A DNA stretch of 64,000 bases from Betaproteobacteria bacterium (GCA_016711875.1 JADJSD010000003.1:868001-932000), one strand, 5' to 3'; shown: positions 17,404 through 26,799, counted from the first letter of the stretch. The notes: a model not told the origin generated them from the letters alone. Numbers and translations are program-made.

Positions 17404-18182
17404 GGCGCCTTCTCCATCGGGTTCGGTTGGACCCACGCGGGCGTGTAGACCTCGCCCGCACGGGCGCGATGCTCGTAGCCGATCTTCAGGTAGGCGCCGA
17501 GCGTGAGGAGCCCGAGCGCGAGGAAGAACGCCGTCAGGACCCACTTGGCGGTCTTGAGCCTCGCGCGCGAGGCGGCCGGGTCCTTGCCCTCGAGCCAGCC
17601 CCACTTCACGCAAAGGCGGTACAGGCCGATGCCGCCGTGCAGCTCGACGGCGAAGAGCAGCACGAGATAGAGCGGCCACCAGGAGCCCGTCCACACGCGG
17701 TCGGCGGACTGGTAGGGCCCGATGGCGCCGGGATGCATGAGCATCTGGTACAGGTGCACCGTCGCCAGGAAGAAGAGCGCGAAGCCCGTCAGCACCTGCC
17801 ACCACCAGAGCGTGGTGTCGCCGTGGTGCATGAGGTTCTTGTGGGCGACGAACTCGCGGTACTGCCGATAGTTGGCCGGGAACTTGCGCATCGCGAGGAA
17901 CGCGTGCAGGACGAGGATCGCGAGGATGGTCGCGACCACCACCGACACGATGCCCGGGAAGGCCTTGCCGAAGAAGAAATAGCCCTCGAACATCTTCGTC
18001 ACGGCCCACATCGCATCCTTCGAGATGAGGATCGTCGAGACGAAGAACATGTGCCCCCACATGAAAAGCGCGAGGACGAGCCCGGTCGTGCTCTGCGCGA
18101 GGTCCATCCGCGCGGGCCAGCGGCTCTTCCTGGGCCGGTCCGCGAGGCCGACGCCGGCGATGGTTTCCTGGTTGCTGCTCAT
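17400..18182 (-). CDS. frdC: dihaem cytochrome b subunit FrdC of quinol:fumarate reductase
   Basis: A 260-residue membrane anchor with five helices. The four haem b ligands of the Wolinella enzyme occur at the same numbering: His44, His93, His143 and His182. Glu66 (quinol oxidation site) and Glu180 (the E-pathway proton carrier) are also conserved. This identifies the dihaem, single-anchor type of QFR that couples menaquinol oxidation to fumarate reduction. It is the first gene of frdCAB, with a strong AGGAGG site before the ATG at 18182. An FNR-like palindrome lies 67-80 bp upstream. Confidence 0.93.
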   Translation of the reverse strand: MSSNQETIAGVGLADRPRKSRWPARMDLAQSTTGLVLALFMWGHMFFVSTILISKDAMWAVTKMFEGYFFFGKAFPGIVSVVVATILAILVLHAFLAMRKFPANYRQYREFVAHKNLMHHGDTTLWWWQVLTGFALFFLATVHLYQMLMHPGAIGPYQSADRVWTGSWWPLYLVLLFAVELHGGIGLYRLCVKWGWLEGKDPAASRARLKTAKWVLTAFFLALGLLTLGAYLKIGYEHRARAGEVYTPAWVQPNPMEKAP

Positions 18183-18220
18183 GGATTGCCCTCCTGCCGG
18201 CGACGCCGGACGCTGGGGAC

Positions 18221-18262
18221 ACTTTGCGACGGACGGGGTGAGGACCCGTTGACCCGGGTCAA
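18221..18262 (-). promoter_or_regulatory. candidate anaerobic promoter of frdCAB with FNR-type palindrome
   Basis: TTGACCCGGGTCAA at 18249-18262 is a perfect 14-bp palindrome of the CRP/FNR family form TTGA-N6-TCAA. A -10-like CAAAGT on the minus strand (18221-18226) is centred 32 bp from the palindrome centre. That puts the site at about -41.5, the class II activator position. Oxygen- or nitrogen-oxide-responsive control of fumarate reductase is a reasonable inference. The exact regulator (FNR, DNR or other) cannot be told. Confidence 0.55.
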
Positions 18263-18382
18263 AGGCCCCGGAGGCGGCCCGGTGTCAACGCCACTTGTCA
18301 CCCGCGGGTCCGAGGGCTCAAAGTACGCTTCGCCACGATCCGAGCGCCCGCCCCGAGGCGCCGTCCCCTTGGAGGAGAACCG

Positions 18383-19168
18383 ATGTCCCCCGCACCCCGC
18401 CGCACGGCGCGCCTCGCGCGCGCTTTCCTGGGCACGCTGCTCGCCGCCCTCGCCTTCCAGCCCGTCGCCGCCCACGCGCAGGCCTGGCCCAGCAAGTCGA
18501 TCAAGCTCGTGGTCCCCTTCCCGCCCGGCGGCGGCACCGACACGTTCGCGCGCCCGCTCGCCGCGAAGCTATCGGCGCAACTCGGCCAGCAGGTGATCAT
18601 CGACAACCGCGGCGGGGCCGGCGGCACCATCGGCGCCGACGTGGTCGCGAAGTCCGCGCCCGATGGCTACACGTTCCTCGTGGGCGCCGTGCACCACACC
18701 GTCGCCGTGAGCGTCTACAAGTCCCTGCCCTACGACCTCGACAAGGATCTCGCGCCGGTGACGGGCGTCGCCTACGTGCCCGACGTGCTGGTGGTGAACA
18801 AGGACGTGAAGGCCCAGAACGTGAAGGAGCTCGTCGCGCTGTCGAAGGCCAATCCGGGCAAGCTGAACTACGGCTCCTCGGGCAACGGCACGACGCGGCA
18901 CCTCGCGGGACTCATCTTCAACAACCTCACGGGCTCGACCATCCAGCACGTGCCCTACAAGGGGTCCGGCCCGGCGATGGCCGCCTTGCTGGGTGGCGAG
19001 AAGGAGGAAGTCGCCCGGGCCTTCACCGCGCCGGACCTCAAGGCCACGCTGGCCTCGCAGGGGGCCGAGCCCGGCGGCGAGCCCACGGAGAACTTCGCAA
19101 AGTTCGTGCGCGCCGAAACACAGAAGTGGGGCAAGCTCGCCCGCGACGCCAAGGTCACGATCGACTGA
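18383..19168 (+). CDS. Bug/TctC-family binding protein with internal deletion
   Basis: A 261-residue protein with a signal peptide (to about residue 33) and the family start AWPSKSIKLVVPFPPGGGTD, then GQQVIIDNRGGAGGT and HVPYKGSGPAMAALLGGE. Normal members are about 320-330 residues. Here the chain passes directly from LLGGE to a segment equivalent to the C-terminal helix (KEEVARAF, then LASQGAEPGGEPTENFAKF). Roughly 60-70 residues of the second lobe are therefore missing in frame. The ligand pocket between the lobes would be incomplete, so it may be a decaying pseudogene despite the open frame. Reading frame and codon use are otherwise normal. Confidence 0.8.
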   Translation: MSPAPRRTARLARAFLGTLLAALAFQPVAAHAQAWPSKSIKLVVPFPPGGGTDTFARPLAAKLSAQLGQQVIIDNRGGAGGTIGADVVAKSAPDGYTFLVGAVHHTVAVSVYKSLPYDLDKDLAPVTGVAYVPDVLVVNKDVKAQNVKELVALSKANPGKLNYGSSGNGTTRHLAGLIFNNLTGSTIQHVPYKGSGPAMAALLGGEKEEVARAFTAPDLKATLASQGAEPGGEPTENFAKFVRAETQKWGKLARDAKVTID

Positions 19169-19231
19169 CACCGCCGGCCCCGGCCGGGCCAGTCCGCTAG
19201 AATTGCGCTTCTCCCCGGCCGGTCCTTCGCC

Positions 19232-22200
19232 TTGATCGACGTCATCATCCCCGCCTACCGCGGGCTCGCCGAAACCCGCCGCGCCATCGAAAGCGTCCTC
19301 GCGAGCCGGGTGACGGTCCCGCACGAGATCACCGTCATCGACGACGCGAGCCCGGAGCCGGCGCTCTGCGCCTGGCTTCGCGAACTCGCCGCGTCGGGCC
19401 GCATCACCCTCATCGTCCACGAGCGCAACCTCGGCTTCGTTCAGGGCGCCAACGCGGGGCTGGCGCTGCATGCCGATCGCGACGTCGTCCTGCTCAACAG
19501 CGACACCGAAGTGGCGGACGGATGGCTCGATCGCCTGGCGGCCTGCGCCGCCCGGGGCGAGCGCATCGGCACGGTGACGCCCTTCTCGAACAACGCCACC
19601 ATCTGCAGCTTTCCCGACATGGCGGGCGGGCATCCCCTGCCGGCCGGGTTCAACGTGGGCGCCGTCGACGGCGCCTTCGCCGAAGCGAACGCCGGAACCG
19701 CGGTCGACATTCCGACGGCGGTGGGATTCTGCATGTACGTCACGCGGCCCTGCCTCGACGAGATCGGCGCCTTCGACGCCGGTGCGTTCGGCACGGGCTA
19801 CGGCGAGGAAGTCGATTTCTGCCTGCGCGCTTCGCGGGCGGGCTTCCGCCACCGGCTTTGCGCCGACACCTTCGTCTTCCATCAGGGCGAGGTCTCGTTC
19901 GGTGCCACCGGAACCGGACGTCGCGCCCAGGCGCAGCGCATCGTCGACGAACGCTATCCGGAGTTCCAGGTCGCCGTCCGCGACTTCCTCGCGCGCGACC
20001 CCGCGGCGCCGCACCGCGCCCGCGCCGCGGCACGGCTTTCCGCCCTCGCGGCCGCGCGCGAAGTCGCGCTGCCGCCGGAACTCGCCGGGGCGCAGCCGGC
20101 CCCGCTCGTGGTCATCGTCGGCGAGGCCATCGGGTCGGATGCGCAGCGTGCGCACGAGGCACGCGAGACATTCGCGCTGCTCGGCCGCGGCCCCGCCGAG
20201 GCGATCGCCGAGGGGCCGGGGATCGCCGGTCGCCTTCGGGCCGCCCTCGACGCCCACCCGGGCCGCGACGTCGTGCTCGTGACCCCGCGGGTCCTGCTTC
20301 CCTACGGCTGGGACGCGCGCCTTCGCAAGGCGGCCCATGCCTCGGCCGCCATCGGCGCCGCCGCACCGCTCGTGGACAACGACCCGGCCTTCCGGCTCGT
20401 CGAGCCCGCGGCGATTCGCGCCGCAAATGCCGATTCCCTCGACCGCATCGCGTACTGCCTGGGCGACCGCGCGTACTACGAAGTTCCGGGACTGCCGTCG
20501 GCCTGCGCCTGGCTGCGCCGCGACGCACTGGACGAGGCGGTCCTCGAACGGGCCGCGGGAGCCACGTCGGCCGCGACGCTCGTCGATGCGATCGCCCGGG
20601 GCCTTCGCGCGGCGGGCCGCAACTGCGTGCTGTGCGACTACCTGCACGTGACGGGCGGCGAGCCCGGGGCCCGCGCGGCCTCGTTCGATGCGGTGGAAGG
20701 CTCGGCTCTTGCGGCGCACCACCCGCTCGGCGCGCTGCGCCGCGCCGTGGCCGATGCGCTCGGGCGGGGGCTTCCCGCCGTGCTCGCGCCGGGGCTCGAC
20801 CCGCGCCCGGTTCGCCTTCACGTCATGCACTACTGGGGAGGCGGCCTCGACAAGTGGGTGCGCGATTTCGCGCGCGCCGATCCGGGATCCGTGCACCTTT
20901 CGCTCGCGACCTACCGCATCGGGGAATCCGGCGGGCAACGCGTCGTGCTGTACGCGGACCCGGGCGCGCAGGCCCCGGTTCGCACCTGGGACATCGCCCG
21001 GCCGCTGCGATCGACGGCCGCCGGGAGCCTCGAGTACCGCCGCGTGCTCGACCAGGTCGTCGCCGAGTTCTGCGTCGATACGGTCGTCGTGTCCTCGCTC
21101 ATCGGGCATTCGCTCGACGTGCTCGACCTGCCGCTGCCCACCACGGTCGTGATGCACGACTTCTATCCGGTGTGCCAGGCCATCAACCCGCAGTTCGGCA
21201 AGACCTGCGAACGGTGCACCCGCGAGGACCTCGCGGCCTGCGCCAAGGGCAACCCGCTCAACGTCATCTTCCAGGACCAGTCGACGGACGACTGGCACGC
21301 GATGCGAGGGGCCTTCGTCGAGCGCGTGCTCGCCCGCGGCATCGGCCTCGTCGTGCCGAGCCCGTGGATGGCGAAGACCCTGCGCCAGCTCGATCCGAGG
21401 CTCGCCGGGGCGTCGATCCGGGTGGTCGGGCACGGCATCGACCTGCGCCCGCCCCGCCTGCCGGCGCCCCTTCGCGGGTCGGGAGACAGGCTGCGACTCG
21501 CCGTCCTGGGCCGGCAGTCGAAGCAAAAAGGCAGCGACTTGCTGCGCGCGGCGGCCGAGGGCCTTCGCGCGTACGCCGACGTCACGGTCGTTGGCGGTGG
21601 CGGCAATGGCGCAAGGCTCGCGAAGGAATGCGGCTGGGCGTCGATCGAAAGCTACCGCGAGGAGGAACTGCCCGCGATCCTCGGGCGGATCGCGCCCCAC
21701 GCCGCCGTGCTGGCTTCGGTGGTGCCCGAGACCTTCAGCTACACGCTGAGCGAGCTGTGGAACCTCGGCGTGCCCCCGCTCGCGACCGACCTGGGCGCCT
21801 TCCGGGACCGCATTGTCCACGGCGACAACGGGTTTCTTTTCGCACCCGATCCGGATTCGCTCACGGCCCTCGTGCGCGTCCTCCATGACGAGCCCGGGCG
21901 CCTCACCGATCTCGCCGCGCGCCTCGCCGCCCGCCCGCCCGAGCCCAGCACGACCGACATGGTCGCCGCGTTCGGACGCCTCGAGCCCGCCGGACCGCTC
22001 GCGCCGGCGCGCTTTCGCATCGGGATCGGCGCCCAGACCGGCCTCTCCGAACCCTACCGCCACCTGAGCGAGGCCTACGCCCGGCTCACCGGCGCCTATG
22101 GCGAACTGCAAAGCGCCTACGACCACACCCGCGGTACCTACGAGCGCAACGCCGCGGAACTCGCCGCCGTGCGCACCCTCTGGGAAGAGACCGGCGCAGG

Positions 22201-22342
22201 CATCCAGTCCCTGCGGCTCGGCGTGCAATGGTGGAACGCCCCGCAGGCCCTTCGGCGCATCGAGGATTCCCGTGAGAAAATGCGGGCCCTGGGCGCCGCG
22301 AAGCCGGAACCGCCCGACGATACCGGGACGCCGCGCGGCTAG
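19232..22342 (+). CDS. two-domain glycosyltransferase (GT2 plus GT4-like)
   Basis: A 1,036-residue cytoplasmic or membrane-peripheral protein. Residues about 1-275 form a GT-A family 2 transferase (DVIIPAYRGLAETRRAI, RNLGFVQGANAGL, the DxD-like LLNSDTEV, then GYGEEVDFCLRA). A linker is followed by a GT-B family 4-like domain (about 530-900) with LRLAVLGRQSKQKGSDLL and the EX7E-like VPETFSYTLSELWNLGVPPLATDLG. The tail (about 930-1000) is a predicted coiled coil. It begins at a TTG, with no ATG near the conserved first strand. It probably builds a cell-surface polysaccharide or glycosylates a protein together with the next two genes. Confidence 0.85.
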   Translation: MIDVIIPAYRGLAETRRAIESVLASRVTVPHEITVIDDASPEPALCAWLRELAASGRITLIVHERNLGFVQGANAGLALHADRDVVLLNSDTEVADGWLDRLAACAARGERIGTVTPFSNNATICSFPDMAGGHPLPAGFNVGAVDGAFAEANAGTAVDIPTAVGFCMYVTRPCLDEIGAFDAGAFGTGYGEEVDFCLRASRAGFRHRLCADTFVFHQGEVSFGATGTGRRAQAQRIVDERYPEFQVAVRDFLARDPAAPHRARAAARLSALAAAREVALPPELAGAQPAPLVVIVGEAIGSDAQRAHEARETFALLGRGPAEAIAEGPGIAGRLRAALDAHPGRDVVLVTPRVLLPYGWDARLRKAAHASAAIGAAAPLVDNDPAFRLVEPAAIRAANADSLDRIAYCLGDRAYYEVPGLPSACAWLRRDALDEAVLERAAGATSAATLVDAIARGLRAAGRNCVLCDYLHVTGGEPGARAASFDAVEGSALAAHHPLGALRRAVADALGRGLPAVLAPGLDPRPVRLHVMHYWGGGLDKWVRDFARADPGSVHLSLATYRIGESGGQRVVLYADPGAQAPVRTWDIARPLRSTAAGSLEYRRVLDQVVAEFCVDTVVVSSLIGHSLDVLDLPLPTTVVMHDFYPVCQAINPQFGKTCERCTREDLAACAKGNPLNVIFQDQSTDDWHAMRGAFVERVLARGIGLVVPSPWMAKTLRQLDPRLAGASIRVVGHGIDLRPPRLPAPLRGSGDRLRLAVLGRQSKQKGSDLLRAAAEGLRAYADVTVVGGGGNGARLAKECGWASIESYREEELPAILGRIAPHAAVLASVVPETFSYTLSELWNLGVPPLATDLGAFRDRIVHGDNGFLFAPDPDSLTALVRVLHDEPGRLTDLAARLAARPPEPSTTDMVAAFGRLEPAGPLAPARFRIGIGAQTGLSEPYRHLSEAYARLTGAYGELQSAYDHTRGTYERNAAELAAVRTLWEETGAGIQSLRLGVQWWNAPQALRRIEDSREKMRALGAAKPEPPDDTGTPRG

Positions 22343-22375
22343 CCGCCCGTCTCCCCGCGAAGAGGAAAGCCCGCC

Positions 22376-23227
22376 TTGGATACGCCCGTCGCCTCACCCG
22401 AAGCCCGCTACCCCTGGGCCGCCCGCCTTTCGCCGCGCCTGCTGAAGTCGCCGTGGTGGATCGGGCACATCCCCTTCGCCTACGAGCTCATCGCCCGGCA
22501 GCGGCCGCGCAGCATCGTCGAGCTGGGCACCTACAGCGGTTCTTCCTTCGCGGCTTTCTGCCAGGCCGTGCAGGAAGCGGGCATCGAGGGCATGTGCCAC
22601 GGCGTCGACCTCTGGGCCGGCGACATCCACATGGGAACCTTCGACGAGGCGCTCTACAACGAGATCTCCGGCTACGTGAACGCCACGTATCCGGGCATCG
22701 CGGTCCTCGTGCGCAAGGATTTCAACGAGGCCGCGAAGGACTTCGCTCCCGGCTCGGTGGACCTCCTGCACATCGACGGCACCCATACGTACGAGGCCGT
22801 CAGCAACGACTACCACACCTGGTTCGCGAACCTGTCGGACCGGGGCATCGTGCTCTTCCACGACACGAACGTCACCGTGCAGAACGCGGGCGAGGCCGCC
22901 CTCAAGTTCGGCGTGCGCGCGTTCTTCGACGAGGTGAAGGGACGCTACCCCCACCTCGAGTTCGAGCATTGCTGGGGCCTGGGCGTCCTGTTTGTCGGAA
23001 AGAACGTGCCGGCCGAGGCGCTGGAACTCGTCGAGGCGGCGAAGGATCCCTCCTTCCGCAAATATTTCGCGCAGAAAGGGGCGGCGGTATCGCGCCAATT
23101 CGAGGCGATGGGCGTCCCGCTGCCCAAGCATGGCGCGTATCCGGGCACCGGCTCCCTCGCCGCCCGTGCCGTGGGCAAGCTTCGCCGCATCGCCCGGCGC
23201 CTGCTCGGAAACGCCCGTCCCGCCTAG
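22376..23227 (+). CDS. class I SAM-dependent methyltransferase (Methyltransf_24-like)
   Basis: A 283-residue protein with the SAM-binding motif SIVELGTYSGSSFAAF near residues 46-60. The acidic VDLLHIDGTHTYEAV follows in the position of motif II. The family is often found in glycan and antibiotic clusters, methylating hydroxyls of sugars. The TTG at 22376 is preceded by AGAGGAAAG and suits the family length. It lies 33 bp after the glycosyltransferase and precedes a WbsX-like gene, so a sugar O-methyltransferase in the same surface-glycan pathway is the favoured reading. Confidence 0.8.
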   Translation: MDTPVASPEARYPWAARLSPRLLKSPWWIGHIPFAYELIARQRPRSIVELGTYSGSSFAAFCQAVQEAGIEGMCHGVDLWAGDIHMGTFDEALYNEISGYVNATYPGIAVLVRKDFNEAAKDFAPGSVDLLHIDGTHTYEAVSNDYHTWFANLSDRGIVLFHDTNVTVQNAGEAALKFGVRAFFDEVKGRYPHLEFEHCWGLGVLFVGKNVPAEALELVEAAKDPSFRKYFAQKGAAVSRQFEAMGVPLPKHGAYPGTGSLAARAVGKLRRIARRLLGNARPA

Positions 23228-23282
23228 TACCCGCCCCATCCCGAAAGCGCCCGCGAGAGGCGCGCACTTCGCACACGCCCCG

Positions 23283-24452
23283 ATGAATCCCGAAAACCTG
23301 GTCAGGCTGGTCGCGCTGTACTTCCCGCAGTTCCACGCCATCCCCGAGAACGACGAATGGTGGGGATCGGGATTCACCGACTGGGTGAACGTGAGGAAAG
23401 CCCACCCGCAGTTCCGGGGCCACCACCAGCCCCGCGTCCCGGAGGGCGGCCGGTACTACGACCAGTCGAAGCTCGAGACGCTGGCCTGGCAGATCGACCT
23501 CGCCAGGCGCCACGGCCTGGCGGGCTTCTGCCACTACCACTACTGGTTCGACGGCAAGCAGATGCTCGAGACGCCGACCAACCTCGTGATGGCGCACCGC
23601 GAGCTCGACTTCCCTTTCGCCCTCGCGTGGGCCAACGAGACCTGGTCACGGCGTTGGGACGGGCGCGACCACCACATCCTGCAGCAGCAAAGACACACCC
23701 CGGACCCGGCGCTCTGGAAGCGCCACTTCGAGTACCTCTACCGCGCCTGGAGCGACGATCGCGCGATCAAGGTGGACGGCAAGCCCCTCTTCATGATCTA
23801 CCGGTCCCACCTGATTCTCGAGCTGGGCGCCATGATCGATTGCTGGCGCGAGCTCGCGCGCGAACGCGGCCTGCCCGGGCTCTACCTGGTGGCGATGAAG
23901 CAGTACGAATTCCCGGTGCCCGACGTGCTCAGGCACTTCGACGCCACCATGCAGTTCCAGCCCTTCGAGGCGATCTTCTCGCCGGACTTCGAGGACAACC
24001 CGCCCGTCGCCCGGCGGGCCCTCGCCCCCTTCCGCCTCCTGCCGGAGAAGGTGCAGGACCTGCTGCGCGCCGCCCGCTACCAGTGGTTCCCGAAGCTCAC
24101 CTTCTACGACTACGACAAGGTCTGGAAGCACATCCTGAAGGTCGAGCGCGAAGGCGGCATCCCGGCCTTCCCGGGCGCCTTCGTGGACTGGGACAACACG
24201 GCCCGCTACGTGAAGCGGGCGCGGATCTTCAAGGGTGCCTCGCCCGAGCGCTTCGCCTACTGGTTCCGCCAGCTCGTGGCGGTGACCGCCGTCCGCCCGG
24301 AGCCCGAGCGGCTCATCTTCCTCAACGCCTGGAACGAGTGGGCCGAGGGAACCTATCTCGAGCCCGACGAGCGTCACGGCACCCGCTACCTGGAGGCGGT
24401 CCGGGACGCCCTCTCGCCCCCCTCGGCGGAAGCCTCGCGCCAGGCCGGCTGA
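23283..24452 (+). CDS. WbsX-like protein (glycoside hydrolase 99-like fold)
   Basis: A 389-residue protein of the WbsX family. It starts with RLVALYFPQFHAIPENDEWWG.GFTDW, followed by HYYWFDGK-like and PFALAWANETWSRRWDG motifs, and ends with IFLNAWNEWAEG.YLEPD. These tryptophan- and acid-rich signatures are shared with GH99 enzymes. Members sit in O-antigen and capsule clusters and are thought to hydrolyse or transfer sugars, though the activity of most is unproven. It follows the methyltransferase by 55 bp and closes a three-gene glycan cassette. Confidence 0.85.
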   Translation: MNPENLVRLVALYFPQFHAIPENDEWWGSGFTDWVNVRKAHPQFRGHHQPRVPEGGRYYDQSKLETLAWQIDLARRHGLAGFCHYHYWFDGKQMLETPTNLVMAHRELDFPFALAWANETWSRRWDGRDHHILQQQRHTPDPALWKRHFEYLYRAWSDDRAIKVDGKPLFMIYRSHLILELGAMIDCWRELARERGLPGLYLVAMKQYEFPVPDVLRHFDATMQFQPFEAIFSPDFEDNPPVARRALAPFRLLPEKVQDLLRAARYQWFPKLTFYDYDKVWKHILKVEREGGIPAFPGAFVDWDNTARYVKRARIFKGASPERFAYWFRQLVAVTAVRPEPERLIFLNAWNEWAEGTYLEPDERHGTRYLEAVRDALSPPSAEASRQAG

Positions 24453-24552
24453 ACGCCGGGTTTTTCCGCGTTCGGGAAGGGGGGCGACCGGTGTCACACC
24501 CGGTGTATCATTTCCGGGCCGCAGCCACCCCCCACAACAAGAGCGAGATACC

Positions 24553-26799
24553 GTGGCCCACTTTGCGCGCTGGATCCCGAAGTTCTCCGTGAACGACCTG
24601 GCCCGGCTGGTGATCGGGCTGGCGGTGGTCGCCTTCTTCATCGCGCACGAGGCGGAGTTTCGCGAGTTCCGCTTTCTCCAGCAGCTGGAGCTGTGGGCCT
24701 ACGACGCGCGCGTGCGCCTCTTCCTGCCGGCCACGCGCGACACGCGCGTGGTCATCCTCGACATCGACGAGAAAAGCCTGAAGGCCGAGGGTCGCTGGCC
24801 CTGGAGCCGCAACAAGATGGCCGACCTCGTGAAGCAGCTTTTCGAGAAGTACCAGATCCGCGTCCTGGGCTTCGACATCACCTTTTCGGAGGCCGACACG
24901 AGTTCGGGCCTTCCGGTTCTCGACGCGCTCGCGAAGAACGAACTGCGGGGCAACGCGGAGTACCTCGCGGCGCTCGAGAAATCGCGCGCCTCGCTCAGCT
25001 ACGACGACCTCTTCGCCGCGGAGATCCGCAAGTGGCCGGTGGTGATGGGCATCGCCCTCACCGGGCAGGAAGACCGCGCGGGCGTCCTGCCGCCGCCCAA
25101 CTTCCTCCTCAAGGAACTCGGGAGCGTCCAGTACCGCTACGTTTCCGCGCAGGGCTTCAGCGGCAACATCCAGGCGCTCCAGGAGGCCGCGGCGGCGGGC
25201 GGCCACATCTACCCCTCGCTCGACATGGACGGGATCACGCGGCGCGTGCCGATGTTCATGCTCTACGAGGGCGGCTTCCACGAGGCGCTGTCGCTGGCGA
25301 TCGCCCGGACCTACTTCGGCAATGCCCCGATCAAGGTCCAGCTCGACGCGCCGACGAAGACCGGCGGGCAGTTGCTGGGCTGGGTGCGCAGCGTGAAGAT
25401 CGGCGACGTGTCGATCCCGCTCGACCGCGAGATGAAGGCGATGGTCCCGTATCGGGAGTCGCCCGGCGGCTACCGGTACATCTCCGCGACCGACGCGCTG
25501 CGCGGCAAGCTGGACAAGGACGAACTCAAGGACAAGATCGTCATCATGGGCACCTCGGCCGCCGGCCTGCTGGACCTGCGGGCGACGCCGATCCGGGAGG
25601 AGATGCCGGGGGTCGAGATCCACGCGAACCTGGTGGCGGGCATGCTGGACCAGTCGATCAAGAGCCGCCCGCCCGAGATCCTGGGCATCACCGTGCTGTG
25701 CCTGCTCCTGGTCGGCGTGCCGTGCGCCTTTCTCCTGCCGCGCCTGTCCGCGGTGTGGTCGACCGCGGTCGTCGGCGTGCTGTTCGCGCTGAGCGTGGGC
25801 CTGAACCTGTGGGCGTGGCAATCGCAGAACCTCGTGGTGCCGATCGCCTCCACGCTGAGCATGCTGCTGGTGCTCTATTTCCTCAACATGGCGTACGGCT
25901 TCTTCGCCGAGGCGCGCTCGCGGCGCCTCATCACGGGCCTGTTCGGCACCTACGTGCCCAAGGAACTCGTCGCCGAGATGTCGAAGAACCCCGGCGAATA
26001 CTCCATGCGCGGCGAAAGCCGCGAGATGACGGTTCTCTTCTCGGACGTGCGCGACTTCACGTCGATCTCCGAGGGCCTCACGCCGGAGGGCCTGAAGGAC
26101 CTCATGAACACCTACCTCACCGCGATGACGGAGAAGGTGCAGGAGAAGCGCGGCACGATCGACAAGTACATCGGGGACGCGATCATGGCCTTCTGGGGCG
26201 CGCCGGTGTCCGATGCGGACCACGCCACGCACGCGCTCGAATCGGCCATCGCCATGCAGAAGGGCCTGCGCGGCCTCGACGCGGAATTCGCCAAGCGCGG
26301 CTGGCCGCCGCTCGCCATCGGCGTGGGCGTGAACTGCGGCGTGATGAGCGTGGGCGACATGGGCTCGAAGTTCCGGCGCTCGTACACGGTGATGGGCGAC
26401 TCGGTGAACCTCGCCTCGCGCCTGGAGGGTCTCACGAAGGAATACGGCGTCGGCATCCTCGTCACGGAGAACATCGTGAAGGCCGCGCCGTCGTTCGTGT
26501 ACCGCGAAGTCGACAAGGTGCGGGTCAAGGGCAAGCTCGAGGGGGTGGCGATCTACGAGCCCCTGGGCAAGCGCAGCGAGGTCGGCGAGCAGACCCAGGT
26601 GGAGGCCGACCGCTTCCACAAGGGCCTCGACTACTACCGCAAGCAGCGCTGGGACGACGCCGAGCAGGTCTTCAAGAACCTCGCCTACGCCTCGCCCGAG
26701 ACGAAGCTCTACCGCCTGTACCTCGAGCGCGTCGCGCATTCGCGCAAGAATCCGCCGCCCGCCAACTGGGACGGCGTGTTCGTCTTCACCACCAAGTGA
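24553..26799 (+). CDS. CHASE2-domain adenylate cyclase
   Basis: A 748-residue membrane class III cyclase. An N-terminal helix leads into an extracytoplasmic CHASE2 sensor (about 40-365), followed by three closely spaced transmembrane helices (about 378-455) and a cytoplasmic catalytic domain (about 485-670). The metal-binding Asp residues lie in LFSDVRDFTS and DKYIGDAIMAFWG. The Lys in DKYIGD and the Asp in VMGDSVNLASRL fit ATP rather than GTP as substrate. Translation starts at GTG (24553). The C-terminus adds a short helical tail. The signal sensed by CHASE2 is not known. Its stop overlaps the next gene. Confidence 0.92.
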   Translation: MAHFARWIPKFSVNDLARLVIGLAVVAFFIAHEAEFREFRFLQQLELWAYDARVRLFLPATRDTRVVILDIDEKSLKAEGRWPWSRNKMADLVKQLFEKYQIRVLGFDITFSEADTSSGLPVLDALAKNELRGNAEYLAALEKSRASLSYDDLFAAEIRKWPVVMGIALTGQEDRAGVLPPPNFLLKELGSVQYRYVSAQGFSGNIQALQEAAAAGGHIYPSLDMDGITRRVPMFMLYEGGFHEALSLAIARTYFGNAPIKVQLDAPTKTGGQLLGWVRSVKIGDVSIPLDREMKAMVPYRESPGGYRYISATDALRGKLDKDELKDKIVIMGTSAAGLLDLRATPIREEMPGVEIHANLVAGMLDQSIKSRPPEILGITVLCLLLVGVPCAFLLPRLSAVWSTAVVGVLFALSVGLNLWAWQSQNLVVPIASTLSMLLVLYFLNMAYGFFAEARSRRLITGLFGTYVPKELVAEMSKNPGEYSMRGESREMTVLFSDVRDFTSISEGLTPEGLKDLMNTYLTAMTEKVQEKRGTIDKYIGDAIMAFWGAPVSDADHATHALESAIAMQKGLRGLDAEFAKRGWPPLAIGVGVNCGVMSVGDMGSKFRRSYTVMGDSVNLASRLEGLTKEYGVGILVTENIVKAAPSFVYREVDKVRVKGKLEGVAIYEPLGKRSEVGEQTQVEADRFHKGLDYYRKQRWDDAEQVFKNLAYASPETKLYRLYLERVAHSRKNPPPANWDGVFVFTTK

